Below are positions 1 through 6,573 of a stretch of DNA of 64,000 nucleotides, one piece after another. Every line of letters starts with the position of its first letter. Positions within the stretch are counted from its first letter, which is position 1. The position numbers and the translations under genes were made by a program. The notes below the pieces were generated by a model, which was not told the origin of the DNA, searched no databases, and saw only the letters and a list, made by a program, of their open reading frames with translations. Origin of the DNA: Dethiosulfovibrio faecalis (GTDB lineage Bacteria; Synergistota; Synergistia; Synergistales; Dethiosulfovibrionaceae); NCBI RefSeq assembly GCF_021568795.1, contig NZ_JAKGUE010000002.1, positions 217,787 to 281,786 on the forward strand. The letters are read 5' to 3'.

Positions 1-4
1 GTAG

Positions 5-1327
5 CAGAGAGAACAGTGGGGAAGCAAGATAGGCTTTATTCTCGCCGCGGCGGGATCCGCCGTCGGTCTGGGTAACATATGGAAATTTCCTTATGTTACG
101 GGCACGAACGGTGGCGGAGCCTTCGTCGTCATATACGTGGCCATGGTCGCCTGTATCGGTTTTTCCGTCATGTTGGCGGAGTTGGTAATAGGTCGTAACG
201 CCCAGCTCAACGCGGTTGGATCTTTCAAGAAGATAAAGGGCGGCGCCTGGCCGGCGGTAGGTTGGTTGGGGCTCGCCTGCGGCTTTCTCATCCTCTCCTA
301 CTACGGTGTTGTAGGAGGCTGGACTATAAAGTATATCCTCCATTCGTTTACCGGACTCATGGAGCTTGCCGCAGCCGGTCAGGCTGGCGATGCCTTCGGC
401 GGCTTCATCACCAACCCCATAATGGTTATACTCTATCAGGCCCTGTTCATGTTCGTCACCATCTGGGTCGTCTACAGAGGGGTCGGCGAGGGGATAGAGC
501 GTTACTGCAAGGTACTCATGCCCGGGCTTTTTATCCTTCTGATCGTCCTCATCGGACGTTCGGTTACGCTTGAGGGAGCGGGAGAGGGTATCTCCTTCTA
601 CCTCAAACCCGATTTCTCTAAGGTTACCGCCGGTACGGTTCTCGCCGCTTTGGGGCAGGCGTTTTTCTCCCTCTCCCTCGGAATGGGCTGTATGATAACC
701 TACGGTAGCTACCTTCAGAAGGACATCAGCCTTCCCGGAGCGGCCGCGCAGGTATGTTTCCTCGACACGATGGTCGCCCTGCTCGCCGGTCTGGTCATAT
801 TCCCGGCGGTCTTCGCCTTCGGCGTCGAGCCTGGAGCCGGACCTGGTCTCACCTTTATAACCCTGCCTGGGATATTCGCCCAGATGCCGGGAGGGATGAT
901 ATGGTCCGCCCTGTTCTTCCTGCTTCTCTTCGTGGCGGCTCTAACCTCCGCCATCTCCCTTCTTGAGGTGGCTTGCGCCTATTTCATAGATAAGGGCTGG
1001 AGCCGTGCCAAGGCTGCCTGGACCATGGGTACTCTGATATTCCTTCTTGGGATACCCTCCGGTATATCTCTCGGCGGCGGTCTCAAGATAGCCGGCAAGG
1101 ACTTCATGGATGTGGCCGGTTTCTTCACAGACCAGATAATGATGCCCCTTGGCGGGATGCTGATATCCATTTTCGTAGGATGGGTTATAGCCGACGTGGC
1201 CAAGGAAGAGGTTACTGGAAACGGAAGAATTCCTGTGTTTGCAGGATTCGACATCTGGATGATCTTCGTCAAGTTCGTCTCTCCCCTGGCCATCCTCTAC
1301 ATCTTCATAACCGGGCTCAAGTGGTGA
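5..1327 (+). CDS. NSS-family sodium-dependent amino-acid transporter, 5' end unresolved
   Basis: Secondary symporter of the LeuT/NSS fold that would import an amino acid with Na+ across the inner membrane. The N-terminal signature REQWGSKIGFILAAAGSAVG followed by LGNIWKFPY is TM1 of the family, including the unwound Na+/substrate-binding stretch. About eleven further hydrophobic segments follow, and the protein ends GLKW-stop. The reading frame is clear from position 5, but an in-frame TAG lies at 2-4 and no ATG, GTG or TTG occurs between it and TM1. The first in-frame start is GTG at 137, which would delete TM1. Either the real start lies upstream and a frameshift or sequence error sits at the window edge, or the gene is broken. 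The substrate cannot be told from sequence; the trx/grd genes downstream suggest an amino acid used in fermentation. Confidence 0.85.
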   Translation, partial: QREQWGSKIGFILAAAGSAVGLGNIWKFPYVTGTNGGGAFVVIYVAMVACIGFSVMLAELVIGRNAQLNAVGSFKKIKGGAWPAVGWLGLACGFLILSYYGVVGGWTIKYILHSFTGLMELAAAGQAGDAFGGFITNPIMVILYQALFMFVTIWVVYRGVGEGIERYCKVLMPGLFILLIVLIGRSVTLEGAGEGISFYLKPDFSKVTAGTVLAALGQAFFSLSLGMGCMITYGSYLQKDISLPGAAAQVCFLDTMVALLAGLVIFPAVFAFGVEPGAGPGLTFITLPGIFAQMPGGMIWSALFFLLLFVAALTSAISLLEVACAYFIDKGWSRAKAAWTMGTLIFLLGIPSGISLGGGLKIAGKDFMDVAGFFTDQIMMPLGGMLISIFVGWVIADVAKEEVTGNGRIPVFAGFDIWMIFVKFVSPLAILYIFITGLKW

Positions 1328-1348
1328 CGATATAATCGAATTGTAGTA

Positions 1349-1380
1349 ATTTAGGGGCCCGGCGTGCCGGGCCCCTAAAT
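1349..1380 (+). terminator. Intrinsic terminator after NSS transporter
   Basis: A 14-bp perfect stem (ATTTAGGGGCCCGG with its complement) closes a 4-nt loop 22 bases after the stop codon. A pyrimidine-rich, T-rich stretch follows at about 1381-1400. Confidence 0.75.
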
Positions 1381-1399
1381 CTTCGATTTTCTTTTTCTC

Positions 1400-1427
1400 T
1401 TGACGGAACTTGCCGTTGGGGTACAAT
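1400..1427 (+). promoter_or_regulatory. Promoter of trxA
   Basis: -35 TTGACG at 1400-1405, 16-bp spacer, -10 TACAAT at 1422-1427. The hexamers and spacer length are identical to those of the promoter in front of the grdX riboswitch at 1918-1945. Confidence 0.7.
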
Positions 1428-1483
1428 AGTCGTTGTTGGAATGGAGTCTATCCCTACATAACGATAACAAGGAGCTGATCTTC

Positions 1484-1801
1484 GTGATTGAACTGGATAA
1501 GGATACCTTTGACGCCGAGGTAAAGGAAAGCGATCTTCCCGTAGTTGTGGATTTTTGGGGTCCCAAGTGCACCCATTGCCTGGCCCTTATGCCCGGAGTG
1601 GAGAAGCTTGCCGAGGAGTTCGACGGTAAGGTCAAGTTCTGCAAGGTCAATATTCAGGGTAACCGCCGTGTGGCCATAGCCCACAAGGTCATGGGACTTC
1701 CCGCCTTTCTCTTCTGGAATGGTGGCGAGGAGAAGGCACGCATGAGTGGCGATGCCGTCACGATCGAGCAGATCAAGGCAGAGATCGAGAAGCTTCTGTA
1801 A
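1484..1801 (+). CDS. trxA: Thioredoxin of the glycine reductase system
   Basis: Small thioredoxin-fold protein of 105 aa. The active site reads WGPKCTHC (Cys29/Cys32) instead of the usual WCGPC. This WGPKCxxC type is known from thioredoxins linked to glycine reductase in amino-acid-fermenting clostridia, where thioredoxin re-reduces selenoprotein A. The GTG start at 1484 is chosen because AAGGAG lies 9 bases upstream; an upstream TTG at 1433 has no ribosome binding site. The gene has its own promoter and terminator and sits just before the grdX-E-A-B operon, which supports the electron-donor role. No thioredoxin reductase gene is in the window, so the partner must be encoded elsewhere. Confidence 0.85.
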   Translation: MIELDKDTFDAEVKESDLPVVVDFWGPKCTHCLALMPGVEKLAEEFDGKVKFCKVNIQGNRRVAIAHKVMGLPAFLFWNGGEEKARMSGDAVTIEQIKAEIEKLL

Positions 1802-1819
1802 TCTACAACGTTTATCGGT

Positions 1820-1857
1820 TTAATCGGGGACGGTTTGCAAAGACCGTCCCCGATTAA
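1820..1857 (+). terminator. Hairpin terminator after trxA
   Basis: A perfect 15-bp stem with an 8-nt loop starts 18 bases after the trxA stop. Only a short T-rich tail follows, so efficiency is uncertain. Confidence 0.65.
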
Positions 1858-1917
1858 TGTTCTACTCCTTTGCCTCACGAGCCTAAAAATAAAGAGATTT
1901 TTTTCACAGAAAAAACC

Positions 1918-1945
1918 TTGACGGCCTGTACTTTTCCGGTACAAT
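1918..1945 (+). promoter_or_regulatory. Promoter of the glycine riboswitch / grd operon
   Basis: -35 TTGACG at 1918-1923, 16-bp spacer, -10 TACAAT at 1940-1945. Transcription would start near 1952, just before the aptamer. Confidence 0.75.
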
Positions 1946-1956
1946 CTGAAGTGTAC

Positions 1957-2112
1957 GGATGAACGTCGCAAGAGAGACCTCTCTATATCCATGCTTTCTT
2001 GGAATGGAGGCGCCGAAGGTGCAAGGCCGGTATACGGTCGAAACTCTCAGGCAAAGGGATTGCGACGGGACGTTACTCTGGAATAGGCTTATAGGCCATA
2101 CGACAGAGACGA
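1957..2112 (+). ncRNA. Singlet glycine riboswitch (gcvT motif) before grdX
   Basis: The conserved glycine-aptamer core is present: CGCCGAAGGTGCAA at 2011-2024 and AAACTCTCAGGCAAAGGG at 2041-2058. The P1 stem is closed by CGTCGCA (1964-1970) with TGCGACG (2061-2067). Only one complete aptamer is seen. The segment 2068-2112, ending GACAGAGAC, looks like the ghost aptamer that follows type-1 singlet glycine riboswitches. It leads into grdX, so glycine should switch on glycine reductase. Confidence 0.85.
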
Positions 2113-2156
2113 ACTTCTCCAAAAATAGGGGTGTTTGTTCTTGGATTGTCGTATGG
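2096..2156 (+). promoter_or_regulatory. Expression platform: grdX start-codon sequestration
   Basis: CCATACGACA at 2096-2105, in the 3' part of the ghost aptamer, is perfectly complementary to TGTCGTATGG at 2147-2156, which contains the grdX ATG (2153-2155). The two pairings are mutually exclusive if the ghost aptamer folds in the glycine-bound state. This suggests translational control, with glycine freeing the start codon. No intrinsic terminator lies between aptamer and gene. The complementarity is seen directly; the switching mechanism is inferred. Confidence 0.6.
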
Positions 2157-2548
2157 TATTTATAACCAATAATCCCGCTTTTTCCTCTCTTAATCAGGAG
2201 GGGCTCGAGTTGATCTTCCTGGATGGCTCCGCTTATGACGTAGTCGTCGCCGCAAGGGATCGTATCCATTTGGGCTGGACCCTCCTCAACCATCCTCTTT
2301 ACGGAAATTTTAGACCTTATCATCAGCCGTTTAGATCCATGTTTCTCCGAGCTCCTATGGACCAATCTCGTCCTACGGTCGACGAGACCTCGTTGTCGTT
2401 GGTCGAGAAGGCCATAGAGGTCTATCTGTCTTGCTCGGACCGATGGCTGATTCCCGATGAGACTCCCGAAGTCATGTACAGAGATTGTTCCGTATTGGAC
2501 TACGATCTTATGAAAGAAACCCTCTACAAAGAGGGCGTCCTGCGATAG
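2153..2548 (+). CDS. grdX: GrdX family protein
   Basis: Protein of 131 aa and the first gene of the glycine reductase operon. The opening VFITNNP, the central region with ARDRIHLGWTLLNHPLYGN, and the KPxxxPF-like segment RPYHQPFRSMFL match my recollection of the GrdX family, whose members occur only in grd operons. Its biochemical role is unknown; it is not a catalytic subunit. ATG at 2153 is preferred because family members start at MxxITNNP. It has no strong Shine-Dalgarno, fitting control by the riboswitch pairing over the start codon. TTG at 2135 or 2141 are weaker alternatives. Confidence 0.8.
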   Translation: MVFITNNPAFSSLNQEGLELIFLDGSAYDVVVAARDRIHLGWTLLNHPLYGNFRPYHQPFRSMFLRAPMDQSRPTVDETSLSLVEKAIEVYLSCSDRWLIPDETPEVMYRDCSVLDYDLMKETLYKEGVLR

Positions 2549-2656
2549 ATATCCGTGATATCACTAAAAGGAGGTGACCGTGGGTCGGTAGGCATCTCTC
2601 TTGAAGGGTTTTTCTTTAAGATTCAAATTTCCCGTGTCGCGAGGAGGTATGTGGTC

Positions 2657-2821
2657 ATGGCTAAGGCCAAGGGCGTTAATTCTATATGCTTGTGGTCCTC
2701 GAAAGCCTTGAGGAGTTCCCTGTTGCTAGGGGGTTGAGTCGCCCTCTCCGGTTCCCGGTTCGGGAGCCAGGACTCCTTCCTCGAGGTGTTCGGTACCGTT
2801 TTCGCCGCTTTGCCGTCATGA
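2657..2821 (+). CDS. Candidate small ORF, possibly a selenopeptide (speculative)
   Basis: The 374-base gap between grdX and grdE contains GGAGG at 2643-2647 placed 9 bases before ATG 2657. This opens a 26-codon ORF starting MAKAKGVNSICLW and reaching TGA at 2735-2737. Twelve bases after this TGA begins a 7-bp hairpin, GGTTCCC-GGTTC-GGGAGCC at 2750-2768. Position, size and GGU-containing loop resemble the SECIS hairpins seen after the Sec codons of grdB and grdH in this window. Read through as Sec, the product would be 54 aa, ending at TGA 2819. No homologue is recognised. It may equally be a 26-aa leader peptide or a chance reading frame. The rest of the gap holds only a repeated CGGTACCGTT (2791 and 2844). 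Confidence 0.25.
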
Positions 2822-2922
2822 CGAAGGTGAGCGGAGGAGCGGGCGGTACCGTTCGTTTCGACGCTCCAGGCGCGTCGTTCGTCTTTTCGTTCGACGTCGA
2901 TTTTTAGAAGGGGGGAGTCGCT

Positions 2923-4209
2923 TTGAAACTCGAACTCCATAAGGTGAAGGTTAACAAGCTGGTTTTCGGTGAGAAGACCTCCGTTAAAGACGGTGTCCTC
3001 ACCATCAACAAGCAGGAAATGATCGATATGCTCTCCGGTATCGAGGGAGTCGCTGATCTCGATCTGGATCTGGCGCATCCCGGGGAGAACGTTCGTATCC
3101 TTCCTGTAAAAGACGCTATCGAGCCTCGTTGCAAGATAGAAGGTACCAACGAGGTGTTCCCCGGCTGGATCGGTGACGTAGATCCTGTCGGAGAGGGAAA
3201 AACCCTCGTCTTGGATGGCGCGGTGGTACTGACCACCGGTCGTCTCGTGGCCCCTCAGGAAGGTATCGTGGACATGACCGGTCCCGGTGCCGACTACACT
3301 CCTTTTTCCAAGACCAACAACCTGGTTGTCGTCATCACTCCCGACGAGGGAGTCGAGCTCCATGCCCGTGAGGCCGCCTGCCGCGAGGTCGGTCTGAAGT
3401 CCGCCCATTATCTAGCCAAGTGCTGCAAGGACGCCGTGGCCGATAAGGTGGAGACCTACGATTTCCCCGCTTTCACCGAGTCCATGAAAGCCTATGAAGG
3501 TCTTCCCAAGGTCGCTTACGTCTACATGCTTCAGACTCAGGGCCTTCTTCACGATACCTGGGTGTACGGTGTCGATGCCAAGAAGATAATCCCCACCATG
3601 ATCAGCCCCACCGAGGTAATGGACGGAGCGATCATCTCCGGAAACTGTGTTTCAGCCTGCGATAAGAACAACACCTACGTCCACCTGAACAACCCCGTTA
3701 TCAAGAACCTTTACGCCCACCACGGGAAGGACTTCAACTTCGTCGGAGTGATCATCACCAACGAGAACGTCACCCTGGCGGACAAGAAGCGCAGCTCTTC
3801 CTATGCGATCAAGCTGGCCAAGATGATGGGCGTCGATGCCGTGGTCATCTCCGAGGAAGGTTTCGGCAACCCCGATGCTGACTTGGTGATGAACTGCTGG
3901 AAGGCAGAGAGGGCCGGAATCAAGACAGTTCTCATCACCGACGAGTACGCCGGTCGCGACGGTGCCAGCCAGTCTCTGGCCGACTCCTGCCCCGAGGGCG
4001 ACGCCTGCGTTACCGCCGGCAACGCCAATCAGCTGGTCATGCTTCCTCCTATGGAGAAGGTTATAGGCGAGCTTCCCGTCGCCGACGTCATCGCCGGAGG
4101 CTTCTTCGGAACCCTTCAGGAGGACGGAAGCCTCGAGGTGGAGATCCAGGCTATACTGGGAGCCACCAACGAGCTCGGTTTCAACAAGATCGGCGCTTAC
4201 ACCATATAA
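2923..4209 (+). CDS. grdE: Glycine reductase protein B, GrdE proprotein (alpha/beta subunits)
   Basis: 428-aa proprotein of the glycine-specific component B of glycine reductase, which binds glycine through a pyruvoyl-type carbonyl and passes it to the selenoprotein subunit GrdB. The sequence shows SGNCVSACDKN, with Asn241-Cys242 at the place where GrdE of Eubacterium acidaminophilum is cleaved to give the roughly 25 and 22 kDa subunits and a carbonyl group made from Cys. The start is TTG at 2923, preceded by AAGGGGGGAG with suitable spacing; the N-terminus MKLELHKVKVNKLVFG is typical. It is followed by grdA and grdB. The paralogue grdI (32161-33474) lacks the Asn-Cys site. Confidence 0.95.
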   Translation: MKLELHKVKVNKLVFGEKTSVKDGVLTINKQEMIDMLSGIEGVADLDLDLAHPGENVRILPVKDAIEPRCKIEGTNEVFPGWIGDVDPVGEGKTLVLDGAVVLTTGRLVAPQEGIVDMTGPGADYTPFSKTNNLVVVITPDEGVELHAREAACREVGLKSAHYLAKCCKDAVADKVETYDFPAFTESMKAYEGLPKVAYVYMLQTQGLLHDTWVYGVDAKKIIPTMISPTEVMDGAIISGNCVSACDKNNTYVHLNNPVIKNLYAHHGKDFNFVGVIITNENVTLADKKRSSSYAIKLAKMMGVDAVVISEEGFGNPDADLVMNCWKAERAGIKTVLITDEYAGRDGASQSLADSCPEGDACVTAGNANQLVMLPPMEKVIGELPVADVIAGGFFGTLQEDGSLEVEIQAILGATNELGFNKIGAYTI

Positions 4210-4284
4210 GAGGTCAGCACCGACGTCCATGTGCCTTAGGCACTTGAGGAAACATAATTACGCATAGAAGGAGGTGCTGCTGAT

Positions 4285-4761
4285 ATGGGTAAGTTGGCCG
4301 GAAAAAAACTCATCCTTCTGGGCGAACGCGATGGCGTTCCCGCCCCGGCGATGGAGGCCTGCTTCAAGAACAGCGGCGCGGAGGTTATTTTTTCGGTGAC
4401 CGAGTGTTTCGTCTGAACGGCCGCCGGAGCGATGGACCTGCAGAACCAGCAGCGAGTTAAAGACGCTGCCGATAAGTACAACCCCGAGGATATCGTGGTC
4501 GTACTGGGATCGTCCGATGCGGAAGGCGCAGAGATCTACGCCGAGACCGTTTGCAACGGAGATCCGACCTATGCAGGCCCACTTGCTGGCGTCCAGTTAG
4601 GACTTGCCGTTTACGATATATTCGACCAGGAAATCCGCGAAGAGGCAGACCCGGAGGAGTGGGAGAACCAGATCAGTATGATGGAGATGGTTCTCGAGCC
4701 AGAAGCTCTCGCCGAGGCCGTTAAAGGTATGCGGGAGCAGTACTCCAAGTACTCCCTGTAG
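4285..4761 (+). CDS. grdA: Glycine/sarcosine/betaine reductase selenoprotein A
   Basis: 158-aa selenoprotein A, the shared carrier that takes the carboxymethyl group from protein B as a Se-carboxymethyl thioether and hands it to protein C as acetyl. TGA at 4414-4416 is in frame and encodes Sec44 in the family hallmark [12 protein letters not shown]; the length equals the usual 158 aa. ATG 4285 has the strong ribosome binding site AAGGAGG at about 4268-4274. A conventional gene finder would call only the part after the TGA (4432-4761). This is the only grdA in the window, so it presumably also serves the betaine reductase genes 27 kb away. A SECIS hairpin is less obvious here than in grdB; a weak CTGC/GCAG stem lies at 4438-4453. 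Confidence 0.95.
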
Positions 4762-4785
4762 ACCTGTGAGTAAGGAGGGGAACAA

Positions 4786-6102
4786 ATGACCTATCGTGTG
4801 GTTCATTACATCAACCAGTTCTTCGCCGGCATCGGCGGGGAGGAAAAGGCAGACATCAAACCGGAGGTCCGCGAAGGCGTAGTCGGTCCCGGTATGGCTC
4901 TTAAAGGAGCTTTCAAGGGCGAGGCCGAGGTAGTCGCTACCATAATCTGCGGTGACAACTACTTCGCCGACAACATCGACTCGACCTCCGAGTTCGTGGC
5001 CGAGACCGTCAAGAAGTTCGAGGCCGACGGGTTCGTCGCCGGTCCGGGATTCAACGCCGGACGTTACGGCACCGCCTGTGGTGCCGTATGTTGCGCCGTC
5101 GGAGAGAAGCTGGGCATTCCCACCGTTACCGCTCTCTATCCCGAAAACCCCGGTGCCGAGATGTACAAGAAGGGCACCTACGTGATCGAGGCCGCCGACA
5201 GCGCTCGCGGCATGGGCAAGGCAGTGCCCGCCATGGCCGCTCTTCTGCTCAAGCAGATGAAAGGAGAGCCCATCGGGAGCCCCGAGGAAGAGGGCTACAT
5301 CGAGAAGGGCGTCCGTATCAACATGTTCTACGAAAAGGTCGGTGCCGAGCGTGCCATCGACATGCTGATCAAGAAGCTCAAGGGCGAGCCCTTCAAGACC
5401 GAGTACAAGCTTCCTGTGTTCGACAGGGTGGATCCCCGCCCCGCCATCAAGGATATGGCTCACGCCAAGATCGCTCTTGTGACCTCCGGCGGTATCGTTC
5501 CTTTCGGAAACCCGGACCACATCGCAGCCTCCAGCGCCCAGAACTACGGCGAGTACGACATCGCCGGGGTTATGGACCTAAAGGAGGGCGAGTATCAGAC
5601 CGCTCACGGCGGATACGATCAGACCTACGCCAACCAGGATTCCGACAGGGTCCTTCCGGTGGATGTTCTCAGAGACCTGGAGAAAGAGGGACGCATCGGT
5701 TCCCTTCACAATCTCTTCTACACCACCGTCGGTAACGGTACGGCCGTGGCCAACTCCAAGAAGTTCGGCGTAGAGATCGGAAACAAACTGAAGGAAGCCG
5801 GCGTAGACGCCGTTATCCTGACCTCCACCTGAGGAACCTGCACGCGTTGCGGTGCAACGCTCGTGAAGGCTATAGAGGAGACCGCCGACGTCCCCGTGGT
5901 TCACATGGCCACCATCGTCCCGATCTCCCTCAGCGTCGGTGCCAACAGGATCATTCCCACCGTCGCCATACCTCACCCTCTGGGAGATCCCAACATGTCT
6001 CCTGAGGACGAGAAGGTTCTTCGTCGTCACCTCGTGGACAAGGCCCTCGTCGCCTTGGAGACCGAGGTCTCCGAGCAGACGGTCTTCAAGGACGAGGACT
6101 AG
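4786..6102 (+). CDS. grdB: Glycine reductase protein B, selenoprotein GrdB (gamma subunit)
   Basis: 438-aa catalytic selenoprotein of the glycine-specific component B. It begins MTYRVVHYINQFFAGIGGEEKAD, typical of GrdB. TGA at 5830-5832 is in frame and encodes Sec349 in TSTUGTCTRCGAT; the reading frame continues without a break to PSEDEK-like C-terminal sequence and TAG at 6100. The hairpin at 5844-5860 is the likely SECIS. The Sec is thought to attack the glycine bound to GrdE and transfer the carboxymethyl group to GrdA. It is last in grdX-E-A-B, 24 bases after grdA, and is followed by a terminator. The paralogue grdH has the same 438-aa length and the same Sec motif. Confidence 0.95.
5830..5860 (+). 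promoter_or_regulatory. Sec codon and SECIS hairpin of grdB
   Basis: UGA at 5830-5832, 11-nt spacer, then a perfect 7-bp stem GCGTTGC/GCAACGC with loop GGT (5844-5860). Spacing and a GGU loop match the bacterial SECIS of E. coli fdhF. Confidence 0.8.
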
Positions 6103-6150
6103 TCGTCGAACTCAAATCAAGAGAAACATCGCGGATCGCAGCCGATACAG

Positions 6151-6185
6151 AGGAGAGAGGCCCGTTGGGGTCTCTCTCCTTTTTT
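6151..6185 (+). terminator. Intrinsic terminator of the grdXEAB operon
   Basis: Stem AGGAGAGAGGCCC paired with GGGTCTCTCTCCT (one G-T pair) around a GTTG loop, followed by TTTTT. Confidence 0.85.
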
Positions 6186-6360
6186 ATGGGTGACAGTATA
6201 CTATAGACCTTTTTGTTCGTCAAAACCCCTGCCATTCGAGAACTAAATTGAACATATCCTTCCTTTTTGCCGATGAGGCTCTTTCAATTTCTTCAATCAT
6301 CAGCTTTTTTAAAATTTTGCAGCAAAAATGAAATTATGCCAAAGCAAGACTTTCTCGTGG

Positions 6361-6458
6361 GTGGAATATACGGTTCTTTTTTCATTCCACTAGGTGTAGA
6401 ATACAGAAAGTGAAGGCAAAAACGACGAATAAAAGAGGGCTATTCAGTCGTTTTCGCC
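6361..6458 (+). promoter_or_regulatory. Two hairpins in the agcS leader
   Basis: The 471-base gap 6103-6573 is AT-rich and has no gene of normal size. It holds GTGGAAT/ATTCCAC (6361-6367 with 6384-6390). A longer imperfect stem pairs GGCAAAAACGAC-GAATA (from 6415) with TATTC-A-GTCGTTTTCGCC (to 6458). The second is followed by a T-rich tract, so it could attenuate transcription or be a regulator site. No riboswitch class is recognised, and no convincing -35/-10 pair was found. Confidence 0.4.
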
Positions 6459-6498
6459 TGTTATTATTTTTATGTAAAAAAAGAGAGGGGGAGTGTCA

Positions 6499-6540
6499 AT
6501 GAAACAAAAAGATACTGAATGGTTACAAAAAATGACTTAA
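6499..6540 (+). CDS. Candidate 13-aa leader peptide before agcS
   Basis: ATG 6499 is preceded by GGGGGAG (6487-6493) at good distance and opens MKQKDTEWLQKMT-stop, ending 33 bases before the agcS start, which has its own GAGGAGG. The good ribosome binding site is the only support. It could be a leader peptide for translational coupling or attenuation, or a tiny membrane-associated accessory peptide. No homologue is known to me. Confidence 0.3.
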   Translation: MKQKDTEWLQKMT

Positions 6541-6573
6541 TCTATTCTTTCGTGGAACGAGGAGGTTTCTACT

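Noticed and set aside
2686-2907. 73-codon open frame between grdX and grdE
   Set aside because: No ribosome binding site before ATG 2686, Arg/Pro-rich composition typical of a shadow frame, no recognised family. The neighbouring frame from 2657 has a better start signal.
4597-5520. Long antisense open frames opposite grdB and many other genes
   Set aside because: High-GC third positions create long antisense frames across the window; none has a ribosome binding site or recognisable protein features.
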